Shown piece by piece: positions 36,065 through 48,560 of a stretch of DNA of 64,000 nt. The stretch is from the NCBI GenBank assembly GCA_958510825.1, contig OY294046.1, forward strand, positions 186,001 to 250,000. The letters are read 5' to 3'. This DNA comes from Brachypterus glaber (lineage: Eukaryota > Arthropoda > Insecta > Coleoptera > Kateretidae). Position numbers and translations under genes: made by a program. How positions within the stretch are numbered: position 1 is the stretch's first letter; each line of letters begins with the position of its first letter. The notes under the pieces were generated by a model, which was given only the letters and a program-made list of their open reading frames with translations, searched no databases and was not told the DNA's origin.

Positions 36065-37975
36065 CAAATTTCAATAAAATCTGTTCAGGAACACTAAACT
36101 TACAATATTTTGCCATTGGATAAAAAATTAACATGGCAAACATTGTAAATTAATTATTTAAAATATAATATAAAACATTACATATTTATTAAATACATAC
36201 TTACCAATATAAACCATATAACCGCAACCGTTACTGTCAACTCTTAGTTTTTAAAAATGGCGATTTTAAGGGCTACTTAAAACTTTTATTGATATGAAAA
36301 TGCTTAAATAATAACGAATGTGTTGGTAGTAAAAAAATATAAACCATGATAGAGAAGACTATTATAGCCTCGCACTCTTAGACAAAATGTATTTTTTACC
36401 TTGGTATAATTACTATTAATCCTATTATGCATAACACTAACGCCAACATGGGCCCTTTTGACAAAATACACAATTATTAATAAGTGAGCTAGGTATATCT
36501 GAGCAGCAGGTGTCACTGAGGAGGCTTCTGCTTTTGCCAAAATATTAAAACTAGCAGCTGCGGTTTTAAATTGGATAATTCAAGAAATCTATATTTAGTA
36601 GGCATTTATCGGTCACTTGATCCGCTCATTTTTATAACCAAATGCATCCCCAGATCGACTGATAAGTGACACTCTTTAATAAACATGTTTTTCGAATTTA
36701 TGAGCCGATATTAAGTTTATTAAGGCATCGAAATGGATTATAATATTATTTATAACGTATTTATTAATTGAAAGTTAATTGCACAGTATTTTTTAAGTGC
36801 TTCTGGTCTTTTATTTAAGATCAAATTCTGAAATAATATACAATAATTTCATAATTTTCTTGGATAATTTATCAATCTATGCAATTTTTTTCAGAATACT
36901 GTATCACGTATTACACCGATTGATTGCAGAATAGGCTTACTTCTAACATATATGTTTTGAAGTTTATTTTTAGGAAGGACTCGTCGCCGCCTCTGTAACT
37001 GCTCGAAAAATTAATCTAATTTAATAGAATTTGGACCAAACTATTTGAGATCCTTTACCATTAGTAAACTAGTACATGAACATAAAAAGAATTCAAAATG
37101 AAAAAAATGAACCTGCCAATTGTCTGAGAAATTTTGTTTTAAACTTGATATATTGGTCCTGGTCCTGGTCCTTGCTAATTCAGAACTCTTTTAAAACTGT
37201 TTCTTATAAACAAAATAGATTTGCTATTAGGGATTCACGAAAGTCTAAAATTTAGTTTCTTTCCTTCAGACAGCCACCCAAGTGTTACTAATTTACTTCA
37301 ACTTGTCAACACTGCTTAGCATTCATTTATTCATTCGTTTGGAATATGTAAAAAAAGCAGTGCTTGAGTCTAAATAAGTCATGACATGCTACACATTAAC
37401 ATCATTTACTATTTAAATACTAGATATTTGTACTTGGGTATTTATTATTATTTCATTGATATTGTATGGTTATTAAAAAAAAATATATCCACATCCGTAA
37501 TTATTAAGCCTATAAATCACGGTCTGTAAAAATAAACCGTTAAACCGTTTAAACTTTGAAACAGACGTGGATAAAGTATAATAGCTACTAATCATTCGGG
37601 TGTTTCATTTGTTGAAAACTTGTCGCTCTCTTCAAGGGCAGTTGTCAAGAAACCAGCGCTGGGTGGAGTGACCCTAAATATATCACGGAAATTTTCACTA
37701 AAAATTTTTCTTTGTGCACATTTTCACAAGTTGAAATGAATTACATGTTACTAATTACAAGAAAATTAATGTTTTCTAAATGCAAGGTGTATTGATATGC
37801 ATACATAAATACAACAAACATTTAAATTTATAACTTTTTAACTTTTAATTAACGATGATATAAGAATTAAAAAAATAAGGCTTCGCATTCCATAGTTTCT
37901 TTGCGGTGAATATGATATTGCGTTTTCGCTTCAAATACTTCATTAAACATGATTTTTTCTGTAGCGGTCGCGCTC
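36065..37975. other. AT-rich intron block, nothing coding
   Basis: Short GGTCCTGGTCCTGGTCC direct repeat at 37146. 37875-37945 is a degenerate inverse of 11990-12085. The minus-strand frame at 36540-36304 has no recognisable domain. Confidence 0.35.
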
Positions 37976-37977
37976 TT

Positions 37978-38331
37978 TAGGTTACGTTCAAGTATTACGT
38001 AACGCAAATTGTGCCAAAATTCATACACTTCATTCGGTTCTCGCGTTATTATAGAAGTTTCATTTTTTGTCTACTACCCCCCTAATAGGGGATGTGTTAG
38101 GGGGGGTAGCCAATATATTTCGTATTTTGGCTACTCCCTCCCTAATAGGGGGTGTGTTAGGGGGGGTAGCCAAAATATTTCATATTTTGGCTACTCCCCC
38201 CCTAATAGGGGGTGTGTTAGGGGGGTAGCCAAAATATGAAATCTCCACAGCCTTGAATAACGCGAGAACTGAGGTATGAAGTGTATGAATTTTGGTACAT
38301 TTTGCGTTACGTAATACTTGAACGTTCCCTT
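37978..38331. mobile_element. MITE with AGGGAACGTTCAAG ends, copy with internal 60-bp tandem repeat
   Basis: Same termini as 35416-35549 plus longer arms: CAAAATTCATACACTTCAT pairs with ATGAAGTGTATGAATTTTGG and TTCTCGCGTTATT with AATAACGCGAGAA. The loop holds a tandem repeat with an exact 60-bp period (38071, 38131 and a partial at 38191), each unit itself a C-run/G-run hairpin (CTACTCCCCCCCTAATAGGG...). It produces a spurious 76-aa frame of NRGCVRGGSQ repeats. Confidence 0.8.
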
Positions 38332-38344
38332 ATTTGTTATACTA

Positions 38345-40490
38345 AAAAGTGGCGCCACCTATGACTTTACTATTTTCAACATTGACACGATTAATCCTGA
38401 AAATGAGTCACTTCCTAAAAATGTAAAGTGGGATTCTTCCTTTTATTTTTTTATTTTTTTAAAAGTTTAGCCCCGATAACTTTTTTTTTTGTTTGTAAAG
38501 GGATTTTTTCATAAATCACAAGAGTTGTCCCCTCAATAAACTCGATGTTCGGTGCAAGTTTTAAATCAATCAATCAATTCATTGTTATTGCGCGGACAAA
38601 AAATACCGCAGACAAAAGGAAAAGTTTAAAAATTGTAAAGAATTTAATTTAATGCATTTTGGTACAAAGAATTTAAATTTTTGACATAAGTGACATTTTA
38701 GACATCCCACACTATAATTTTTAGCGTTTTAATTTTTTTTCGCCAAACCAAAATTTTTCTTTATGCAATACATGTCATTTTAAAGGTTTTAGACTGATTT
38801 TCGATTTCAAATTGGCATCATATTAAGCATAAAAAACCTTTAAAATGACGTGTAATATTTCTTGGATCCTTAACAACTCCAGAATTTATACGTAAAAAAC
38901 GTATCAAAAATCAAATTGAAAAAACGCCGGATAGATTTTTTTTATTTTAACCCTAAATAACCCTAGGGGCATGCCTAATCGATTCATAAAGAAAAATTTT
39001 GGCTTGTAAAAAAAATGGTCGTAATATTATATCAATAATACTCTTCTACTAAAAGCTGCAAAGAGTACAATAATAAGCGAAAAAATATATTGCAATTAAA
39101 AGTTCATGTAATTATTTTTTCATTTGTAATATTTCTTTTCAAATTAAGCGTATTATAATTAAAAATTAAAACATCATCTGTCTTGATAAATGATAAATTA
39201 AAAAAACAACTATGCTCCACTTGAATTAAAATTAATTTATTAATTTAATTTATTTAATTTTTTTTGTAATGCCGTAAAAAAAGAGAAAAAAATGCAGGTG
39301 TCTAAACAAGTTCACTTTTAAACGTGCATGTCAAAAATTAAAATATTTAGACCATGGTCTAAATATTCCCTAAACTTGTAGTTATGATTAATTCTTTATT
39401 AATCTGTTGCCGCTAGAATTTTTTTTTCGGGGCTGAGCAGAAACAAAAAATTTTCAACTAAAGGTTAAGATTTTCTTTTTACTCAAGGCTGCGATTTTCT
39501 TACCAAAAAACAATCATAAACTCCATAATTTTCCCAAATGGAGAGTGGCACCCCCATCCCGTCATCCCTATCTACAATTAGCCAGTTATTTTATAAAGTA
39601 TTAATTTTACAAAATTGTGGTATTTTTTGCATAATAAACTTGTGGAATGTATTCACAAATTATGAAGAAAGCGTATGGAATAAACGGTATAAAACATAGA
39701 ACGTAGGAATACATTTTATTTTTAAAATTGGAATGGATTGAAATAGTATGTAGCACTAAATTTTTTTTGTAATGTAACCAGTCTGTTATGGTATAAAATA
39801 CCTTCGAGGTCCCAGAATGACTATAAATAAATAATTAAATAAAATAAATAACTGTAATATTCAGAAAAACTAAAAAAACATACGTATTTTTTTTAGGGAA
39901 CCACTTGTACACAGTGTGTATGAATAGGAGATATTCTTTTAAAATTTTGAGGTGTTAATCGTCAGAAATCCTTTGCGGATTTAAAACACTTGAAATTTCG
40001 TACAGGTTTTCTAAATGTTTCTCTACGAATTTTCGTGTATGAAATCTTTCTATAGAAACATACAAATATTTAATTTTTTTACAAATTTTCATATTAAAAC
40101 AGTTATGGAGGTTTGTAAGACTAAAGAGTGTTGCAGAATCCAAAGAAAATAAATAAAAATAATTAAACAAATCACAATTCTTCACATCCGTCAAAATTAA
40201 TTGTAAAAACTTGGTAAAAATTTAAATTGTTTCCATAGAAATAAAAAAATAAGAAACCATATAATTACCGGTAATGAACGCATAAATGGCTCGATAGCCA
40301 TAAATTATAAAGTTAATTTACATATAAACACAATTTTTAATTTATAACTTAATAACACTGTATCAAAATGATAACAATAAATTAAAAAACAAAAAATTCA
40401 TATTTGTAGTTTTATCAGAAAATTTTAAACTGTATTAAATGCAGGCTGATTATTTATTTTTTTAATTTATTTTTAATTTTGTTATTATAC
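38345..40490. other. Intron block with a fold-back at 38740-39008
   Basis: GCCAAACCAAAATTTTTCTT and TAAAGAAAAATTTTGGCTTG, with inner ATTTTAAAGGTTTT / AAAACCTTTAAAAT arms, mark an imperfect fold-back at 38740-39008. The remainder is AT-rich and single-copy. Confidence 0.45.
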
Positions 40491-40492
40491 AG

Positions 40493-40900
40493 TGCGGTCC
40501 AAAAATCACCCCCTCTCTCAAATTTTAAACGAGTGGAGATATCGACTTCAAATTCATAACACTTTATAACCCTGGATCCTGAAATTTATTTTGTGTATTT
40601 ATCACTACACTGCGTTTTGCTTAAAATTCTTTTGAATTAAATTAACAACCTGTTCAATAAGACAATCAGGCCTATTCACATGTACCATTGAAATCTATTC
40701 AATATTGACAAAAATTACAATACCATGAAATTTTAATACAGTTGACGTAAATGACCTTGCAATTTTCGTCAATATTGCCACACATTTCAATCTCAATGGT
40801 ACATGTGAATAGGCCTGAATTTAAACTATCTTTTGGCATATAATTGACATTTTTTAAAATGTAGTAGTATTTCAGAAATACTATTTCTTTAATAATAATA
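40493..40900. mobile_element. Tc1/mariner-like MITE, copy 1 (disrupted)
   Basis: Left end TACAGTGCGGTCCAAAAATC, then GAGATATCGACTTCAAATTC, and CTATCTTTTGGCATATA further in, matching 55635-56271. The CAGTGCGGTCCAAAA terminus is of Tc1 type. A different fold-back has inserted at 40668-40818. Confidence 0.55.
40668..40818. mobile_element. Nested fold-back MITE with AGGCCTATTCACATG ends
   Basis: AGGCCTATTCACATGTACCA and TGGTACATGTGAATAGGCCT are perfect inverted arms, followed by TTGAAAT / ATTTCAA and further imperfect pairing (ATATTGACAAAAATT / AATTTTCGTCAATATT). It interrupts the Tc1-like MITE, so it is the younger insertion. Confidence 0.75.
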
Positions 40901-41512
40901 ATTAAAAGTTTAAATTAAAAAAATTGCAACAAGTTTATGCTGCATAACATTGTGTATCTTCATAGTTTATTATGTGGAAAGTGGCTAACTGTTTCGACCT
41001 ATATTACATTGTTTAAAATATATTTCATGCTTTTTAAACAATAAATAAATAAATTAATAGGAAATAGATTTTTAGAATATTTTTTTTGAGGTTCGATACA
41101 GAGATATTTTCGGAGGCAAATCAACAAAAGGTAGATCGTTGTATACGACCTATAGTGTGGCTGATTTTTTATAGATTCAAAAATATTTTTTTTACACACT
41201 TGGACTAAAACGTTATTTTACTCCCTCTTTTCGGGACTAATCCGCATCAGTATCATGTTATACACTTTTTCCTTGATTTGGATGACAATAAATTTAAAAT
41301 AGCTTCTGCTGCCCGTTTCTCAATAAACACCATGGGGTCATTTCATAAAAATCCATATTTTTTATAACTTTTTCTTGAAAACTTTGTAGAACAACCAAAC
41401 TTAAGTAAAAAGAGACTATACGGCAAAATATCTACCTCAATAAATAATAATTTTGCGTAATTTTTTTATAAGATACTGATAGATCTTTAATCCTACGCTG
41501 TAAAATGTTGGT

Positions 41513-41708
41513 ACACTGAGAATTGGTTACCATAGTAAATACTAAACGTTTTTGCCTATTTGGAACCCAAGGCAACATTTTTTATTAAATAAAAGTTGTT
41601 GAAGTAAAATATAACAGAACAGCCTTGTGTTTTACTGTAACAAATATTGCCTGGGGTTCCAAATAGGCAAAAACGTTTAGTATTTACTATGGTAACCAAT
41701 TCTCAGTG
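41513..41708. mobile_element. MITE with 55-bp perfect terminal inverted repeats and TA target site
   Basis: CACTGAGAATTGGTTACCAT begins a perfect arm of about 55 bp, mirrored at the right end and ending TTCTCAGTG. TA flanks both sides (41511-41512, 41709-41710), as in Tc1/mariner superfamily insertions. Perfect arms indicate recent activity. Confidence 0.85.
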
Positions 41709-41817
41709 TAGTATATTTATCGCTGTAAATTAAACGTTATTGGTTGACAGGATTAAAACTGAATGTTCCAATGTAAAAATTTATTTATCTGTAAAAACTA
41801 CACTTAAAATCCACCAG

Positions 41818-41945
41818 ATTTATTGGTTCGAAAGTCAATTAAAGCCGGTGGTTCCCTATACTACTAGCCCACACAAGTCCTGGACTTAGGGGATGCTTAA
41901 TTAAGTAGAATAGTACGAGGTTAAAAAAACAAACAAACAAAACAA
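41818..41945 (+). mobile_element. SINE tail fragment (tRNA-derived family), copy 1
   Basis: Shares TTGGTTCGAAAGTCAATTAA and CACAAGTCCTGGACTTAGGG, TGCTTAATTAAGTAGAATAG, TACGAGGTTAA with the copy at 44455. 5'-truncated, with a simple (AAAC)n tail. Confidence 0.65.
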
Positions 41946-42497
41946 ACTAAATGCGGGTTTTTAAATTAATTATTGCGCCTTCGCCATAATTGTAAATTGA
42001 AAATTTTATGACATAAACCAACGTTATTTTATAGTGAAAAAAATAAATAATTTACACTTCAATAAAAGTAAATGAAATATGTTTAATATTGAATATAATA
42101 TCAAATATTTGATATTTTACACGTTTCATAACTGTCGGCCATTACGAATTTTGGATCGGATTTCATAAAATTATTTGATTGAACACCTTGGCTTATGGAT
42201 ATCTCGTGAGATATATTTGTTTACTGGATAATATATTAATTACATTAAATAAATACATTTTACTTTGGTACAATAAGTATGACATTCATGTTCATGCTCA
42301 AAAAAATAAATTTATTGCGTGCACTTAACAGATTTTACGCCCAGTAATTTGTCAGAAAGAACCAATATTTCCAATATCAATTTCCTACGGGCTTTTGTTA
42401 ATAATTTTTTGGAAAATAATATTTAACTGCTTATTAAGAGAATCGAACACTGGGCGGTTTGTTTCAGGGACTAGATTAATGTTCATGACTTAAAATT

Positions 42498-42835
42498 AGT
42501 TATTTATGGTACTAGTGGGTAAAGTAAGATATTGCCCATGAGAAAATTAACCTGCGAGGCGTCAGTCAAGCAGGTTAATTTTCGAGAGGGCAATATCGGT
42601 TTACCCATGAGTGCCATACAGGGTTTTATCCAATAAATAGCTTTAGAATTCATATTTTTATTAAAAATTTTAATGACATTTACAAGAAAATAATTTGACA
42701 AGTGACAGTTGAGTGGGTAAAATAAATAATTATCCACTCAATAAAGTAAAATCCACGCGGGGGTTATTATTGAGTTTATCTATTTAAAATAAAGCTGGTA
42801 ATTGTCTTATTATCTGTATGTATTGGATAAATAAA
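42498..42835 (-). mobile_element. 330-bp TTATCCAATACATA hairpin element, copy 2
   Basis: Complete, with both hairpin arms (AAAATTAACCTGC at 42543 and GCAGGTTAATTTTC at 42571). Flanked by ACTTAA-like words on both sides, a possible but unproven target duplication. Confidence 0.7.
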
Positions 42836-42919
42836 CTTAACTTTTTTTTATAACTCTACGAGAAATAAATTTTAAAATTAGGACAGTTACTTATTAAAAA
42901 ACTGATTAATAAGACAGAT

Positions 42920-43180
42920 ATTAAGAGTGTTATGGAACCAGTGCTTTGTACTGTTTTTTCTATTTATTTTCTTTCTATTCAATTCAGTTTATATTTTAAA
43001 AATATTTTGCTCTAAAAGTTCAAAACAAAGAACATCAAAGCAATGTTGACATTTGGAAAACGCAGTGTTATTCATTTGTCCTGCTGCCAAATCAAAAGAA
43101 AAACAAGGTACTAAGTAACCTCTTCAAGAGGTAACACCCATAATATAGGTCTATAAGAAGTCGCAAAATTCCTGTAAGTA
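42920..43180 (-). mobile_element. Degenerate TCTATTTTGCGAC element, fragment
   Basis: Weak but ordered similarity: TTTTGCTCTAAAAGTTCAAAAC, AACGCAGTGTTATTC, CCAAATCAAAAGAAAAAC, TATAGGTCTATAAGAAGTCG. Older than the other copies. Confidence 0.4.
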
Positions 43181-43399
43181 AGGTACACGCTTGCAATATT
43201 TTTCCACTGTTAAATTTGTAACACAAGTCAAATATGCGATATTAGTAACTAATAATTAGTAGCATGAAAATAATTGGGAAAAAATATCAACACGGATATA
43301 GAAGTTTCAATGTCATTTAAATCACAAAAAATTATTTTAATATAAAAATATAAACTTCATCCTACCTTACAAAGTATTTTGCCACGCGTAGTAAGAATG

Positions 43400-44000
43400 T
43401 TTTATTTTGCGACGCGTAGTATAGTATATTATATAACTAATATGGAATAGCGGAATGACTATTCCATACGTGTTGTAGACTATACTTTTTCTTCGACTGC
43501 AAATATGAAACACTGTATGGCCTTAAACTGCGGACAAGGTCAACAACAGTGTTTTTTGTGACTCGATATTACAAATGAAACAAAACACGTATTTTAAATA
43601 AAGAAATTAATGTTACTTAATAATTTTATCAAATCAGTACTTAAAAAAGATTTTTATTTAATTTTAGCACATATTTACAAATTATAATGCAAAAATTGAA
43701 GGTTATGTCAGATTGTTGTGACAGATATCAGGTTTAAATATTTAACAATGGATGGACCAGTTTTAATTTTTAACTAAATTTATAAAAAACTGGTCATATA
43801 TAAAGAAAAACTAATAAACTTGATGTAATTTTAACGCAAAACTTTAAATTGCATTAAATTATTCAATATTTCATGGTAATATATATACTAATTTTGCTAA
43901 TCTTTACTTTTATAAACAAGAGATGGCAGTACATGTGCTCATTCTAACACTTGATACGGAATATTCATACCGTATCTAGAGCTAGAATGAATCATTGACT
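43400..44000. repeat. Dispersed repeat with CTAGATACGGTATGAATATT end, copy 2 (inverted)
   Basis: Inverse of 13066-13470 with about 100-150 extra bases near 43480-43600. Shares ACAATCTGACATAACCTTCA (as its complement) and the terminal CATACCGTATCTAGAGCTAG. Confidence 0.65.
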
Positions 44001-44454
44001 AAGTATTAACCAATGAATGAATTCATTCCGTGTTTAAAAAGTGTGTGTATTTGCTTACATTCTAAAGCAGCTAAGTTCTAATTTTTCTGAATGACAATTT
44101 TTAAATGTTTTAAGTATTTTTAATAATAAAAAAAAAACAAAAATATAATCTAACTCAGTAAAAACATTTAAGTAAAAATGCGTCTTTTTAATTTTAGAAT
44201 CGAACTAAAATTTTCTTCAACCTCTGCGCAATCGAAGAGCTATAGCTATGATGAACATTCTTGTTTTATCACACCTTATATTACATTATTGAAAGGATAG
44301 GTATGTAATTTATCTGCGAAAATGCCTGCATACTAAACAAGTAATTTTATTTATTGCGAATATAATAAATATCTACTTATTGTTGATAATTTCAAAAAAA
44401 AAGTTAAAAATAGTTTTCCCTTTTAAAAACGGAAAATTACGTTATGGGAGGATT

Positions 44455-44725
44455 GGTTTGGACTTTTAGTGGACTACCGCGTCGTACTTGGCGAGTTTAC
44501 TACACAAATAGCGTGAGTTCGATTCTCACCGGCGCTGGTTTGGACTTTTTCAGTTAATTAATAATTGAAATTTGGCGAAGGCGTAAGTGAAGCGGACACT
44601 CCCTATAAATTGGTTCGAAAGTCAATTAAAGCCTCTACTACTATCCCACACAAGTCCTGGACTTAGGGGATGCTTAATTAAGTAGAATAGTACGAGGTTA
44701 AACAAAATGTAATCTAATGTAATGT
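44455..44725 (+). mobile_element. SINE with tRNA-derived head, copy 2
   Basis: The head has a T-arm (GTGAG TTCGATT CTCAC, 44512-44528), giving a good pol III B box, and an A-box-like TTTTAGTGGACTACCGCGTCG upstream. The body is CAGTTAATTAATAATTGAAA...TTGGCGAAGGCG and the tail GGACTTAGGGGATGCTTAAT, ending in an A/T-rich TGTAATCTAATGTAATGTAA simple repeat. A short GGTTTGGACTTTT direct repeat flanks the head. Mobilised by a LINE that is not in this window. Confidence 0.7.
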
Positions 44726-45268
44726 AAATTTTCGTAAATGCAACACAATTAATTTTACAGTATAAAATATCTGATTTTTTTAAAAATTCGCTATATAAAA
44801 GGACATTTCACGTAATTACAAGTACACTTTTATTTTTGAATAAGTTTTATCAGTGTCGGCAAGTCCTTGGTCCAAACAAGAGAACGTTGTAATATATGAG
44901 ATCAGGATTTTTTTTTATTGTTAATTAAAGTTATAAAATGTTAATTAAATATTCTTACAACCTACTTTTCAATCATCGTACAGTGATATTGGTAAACTGC
45001 AAAGTTTTGGCTACTGGCCCTCGTCAGTACCAAGAGTCAACTACGTACGTTGATTGAGAAAACATTTTTATTCACACTGATAGAAATGTTGTTGTAATAT
45101 AGGCGCCAACCATATTTTGTAATATGTCATAATATAAATATGTTATACAATACAACAACCAGTTGTAGAATTAGGAGTTAAACAACATAAAATTGTAATA
45201 AATACAACAACAAATGTTATCTTATGTCATAATTAGTACTATACTGTAGTACAATTTGTGGTTGGAGC

Positions 45269-46448
45269 ATAAACGGTGTATTTGAAATAGCGTCGGAAAT
45301 TTTAACAGATGATTCTACATCATAAAATATGACAAAAAGTTCCTATAAACATATGTCTAAAAATGCGTCATAAGGGAGCTACGCCCCTTTAAAAGTGGCT
45401 AAAAAAATCGGTTTTTAATTAATAACTCAGGAACCCTTTGAGATATATCAACGAGGTTTTGCACGTCAACTAATCCTACCAAGGCCCGTTTTTATGTGTT
45501 ATTTTCATGTACTTATTTCAACCAGGGGTGTGCGAAACGGGGGCGGCTTATCAGTTTTTTGTCCCAAACTTTTTTCTGTGTAACTTTTTTGCAATTTTAT
45601 TTTTGAAATATGATTCCTCAGGTCAAAATACATAAAAAGGTACTCTTGTTGTAATACTGTAGGATTAACCGTTTTCGAGAAAAATTAATTTGAAGGTGAA
45701 ATTCCACGGTTCGAGGACGAAAAATTAAATACTAAAATGTTGAAAACCAAAATTTTAATGATGCAGGGCGAATGTACATTAAAAACTAAGAAAAAAACCT
45801 CATATACAGGTACTTCGAAAAATCAATCCTAATGGAGCTATGGTCTCCTAAATATGCACCATTTTTAAAGGGCTATGGTAGCTTTAAAAGCGTTTTTTCG
45901 ATCTACATGTATGGAAACTTTTTTTCTTAGTTTTTGATGTAGAATAACACTGCATCATTAAAATTTTGGTTTTCGACATTTTAGTATTTAATTTTTCGTC
46001 CTCGAACCGTGAAATTTCACCTTCAAATGAACTTTTCTCGAAAACGGTTAATCCTACAGTATTACAACAAGAGTACCTTTTTTATGTATTTTGACCTGAG
46101 GAATCATATTTCAAAAATAAAATTGCAAAAAAGCTACACATAAAAAAGTTTGGGACAAAAAACTGATAAGGCCCCCCCGTTTCGCACACCCCTGGTTTAA
46201 ATAAGTACGTGAAAATGACATACAAAGATGGGCCTTATTAGGATTAATTCACGTGCAAAACCTCGTTAACATGTCTCAAAGGGTTCCTGAGTTATTAAAT
46301 AAAAACCGATTTTTTTAGCCAATTTCAAAGGGGCGTAGCTCCCTTGTGACGCATTTTTAGACATATGTTTATAGGAACTTTTTGTCATATTTTATCATGT
46401 AGAATCACCTGTTAAAATTTCCTACCCTATTTCAATTACACCCTGTAT
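45269..46448. mobile_element. Long fold-back (near-palindromic) element, copy 3
   Basis: Same family as 32096-33262: GGGAGCTACGCCCCTTTAAA / TTTCAAAGGGGCGTAGCTCC, ACCGTTTTCGAGAAAA / TTTTCTCGAAAACGGT, right end ACACCCTGTAT. The left terminus is eroded (AACGGTGTATTTGAAATAGC). The centre of symmetry is near 45860. Confidence 0.75.
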
Positions 46449-46449
46449 A

Positions 46450-48295
46450 TACCACTATGATGTTGTATTCATAACGCTATTATTCTGTTAGTGCACAATG
46501 ATACAGTTGAATGTCCTTTCTGTGCATTATTAAAAGTGGCAAAGTTTATCATTCTTATTTACTTTTTAACAAGTTAGAAATTATCTTTTTTCATTTTCTT
46601 ATTTGGTTAAAAACTTTAATATACTTTTATTTCTATATGATGATTAAAAAATAGATTGATGGATTTTTTATGTTGTAAAATGTTTAAAAGAACCCTCCCA
46701 AATCATTATTTACATATAAAAAATGTATAGCCCCTGGAAAGAACCCATTCCAACTGGCATTTCGGTACTCTTATATTAATAGGTTCGTTTACAAAACGTA
46801 ATAATTTTCCTTCTATTTTCTATTGCGCAGAATTTTAATAAATCCTAATTTTGGGCCCTACGCAAAAACCAAAACACAATAATTTCCAATTCTATATAGA
46901 ATCCCGTGATGGCGGAATTATGGTAAATGCCAGTTTAAAGAAAGGTGAACCGATAATTTGGCAGCAAAAGCGACGCGTCGTAATGATACAGTAGCAGAAA
47001 ACAAGTTCTGAAGATATATCATGCTTCACATTCACTAGTATACTCTTTACAGTTGTCCTAACGTTATCATTATACCATTCACAGCGCAAGAGCACTAGAA
47101 TAGTAAAATACAATAGTTTTGAATTTTCCAAAATTGCTTTTGAAATCCCCCAAAACAAAAAAGTTATCGGTACAACAAAAAAAGGATTCCTTGAACCAAG
47201 GACAGGTGTTATTCGTTATGTCAAAGCCATATTCTCTTATTTCAAGGCTAGCATTCTTTGAACCAAAGTAGATGTCCTTGATTTTTTTTTATTTTTTTCT
47301 GTCTGCCATCTCTTAAAGTTTAAATGGTCAGATAGAGTTACAAATGAGACCGAGTTGGGAATTAGATGAAAGGGAGACATGGCTAGAATAGAATATTGCT
47401 CAAATAACAAAGTATCTAGCGTGTATAAATTTAATTTGATAGGATACATAGTGAAAATAAATATAATGTAAAAATACCAGTTTACTAAGTAATTTTATTA
47501 TCAGTCATCGGCGAATTTCCAGTGCTCGCATAGGCGCCGCGTCGATTCTGTCGTTGACGCGAGGTTTTAAATATTTACATTTTTATTTTCTTCAAAAAAC
47601 ACCGATATATTTACATATTTATAGTTAATATGTATATTCAATATTGTTGTGTGTAACAAATTAGTCTTCAAATGTTTCGATTTAGTGACCTTTATAAAAA
47701 TTTCCCTCATAATTCGGCAAAATTATTCCGTAAGCCTATGTTTCTGTGTTTATTTTCAACGTTGATGAGTCATAACTGAATTTATTCCGATTAATGTTTA
47801 TTATACTTGACTATGTATTCATGAATTTGTGCAAATGTGTGTAAATAAATTTAATTTATTGTAAAATAATGTAAAATTTTGTAAAGCGTTGTAAATTAAT
47901 TTAAAATTATACAAAAATAGTTATGTAAAAATATTTAAAATTACATTAATTTATACCTATAATCAATTACTATGTAATTTTACATGTCGGTTCATGGTAT
48001 TTTAAATATTGCTTCTTACGTATAAAATTATTGGTTTCAGGATGATTTTTGAAAACTATAATACTCTTCTAGCTGTAGAGCTGCGGAGAGTATAATAATA
48101 GAGTATTGCGGACTCTCTGTTGTCTACATAAAGAAGGATATTAATAATGTATTTGGTATACTCGTGAGAAATGAATAACCAATAAATGGGTAGAAAGATT
48201 CAAAAAGGATTTTTTTTTTTGGAAAAATACAACTTTTTTTTTTTTGTAAAATACAAGTTTTTAAATTCTAATTTTTCTGTTATCTAGTGATCAGG
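46450..48295. other. AT-rich intron block, nothing coding
   Basis: 47820-47990 is rich in TGTAAA(A/T)T words forming a loose minisatellite, ending TACATGTCGGTTCATGGTA. CATGAACCGACAAG at 50056 marks an inverse relative there. Confidence 0.4.
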
Positions 48296-48297
48296 AT

Positions 48298-48425
48298 TGA
48301 CAAGGAAACGTGTTAAAATGTTGTTAAAAACGGTGTTAAAATTACACATTTTTACACAGTTTAACACGATTCCGTGTCAATTTAGGTCTACACAGTCGAC
48401 TGGATAATTTTTTTTTACCAGTGTA
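48298..48425. mobile_element. Fold-back repeat with CAGTCGACTG-type ends, copy 1
   Basis: GACAAGGAAACGTGTTAAAA...GGTGTTAAAATTACACA...CGATTCCGTGTCAATTTAGG and ACACAGTCGACTGG. Related to 53785-53930. Confidence 0.55.
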
Positions 48426-48464
48426 CAAAATTAAATTATGTATGTTTAGACGCGTGATACTAAC

Positions 48465-48560
48465 CCCAATTCTCGCGAGACGGGACGAGACAACGAGAAA
48501 TTAATATTCGATAAATGGTCAAGGCAAGATCAACCTTTTCTTGTCTCCAACATTGAGACG
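48465..48560. repeat. GAGACGAGAC-type dispersed repeat, copy 3 (fragment)
   Basis: TTCTCGCGAGACGGGACGAG, AACGAGAAATTAATATTCGA and AAATGGTCAAGGCAAGATC parallel 52225-52310 word for word with substitutions. Confidence 0.5.

Noticed and set aside
38071..38229. CRISPR-like array
   Set aside because: Units are contiguous with no unique spacers, and the genome is eukaryotic. It is a minisatellite within a MITE.
38009..38239. 76-aa repeat protein NRGCVRGGSQYISYFGYS
   Set aside because: Translation of a 60-bp tandem repeat in the loop of a MITE; no start context or homologue.
44461..44536. Functional tRNA gene
   Set aside because: The T-arm is good but no full acceptor stem or anticodon arm could be built, and the sequence continues into a body shared with other copies. 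It is a SINE head.
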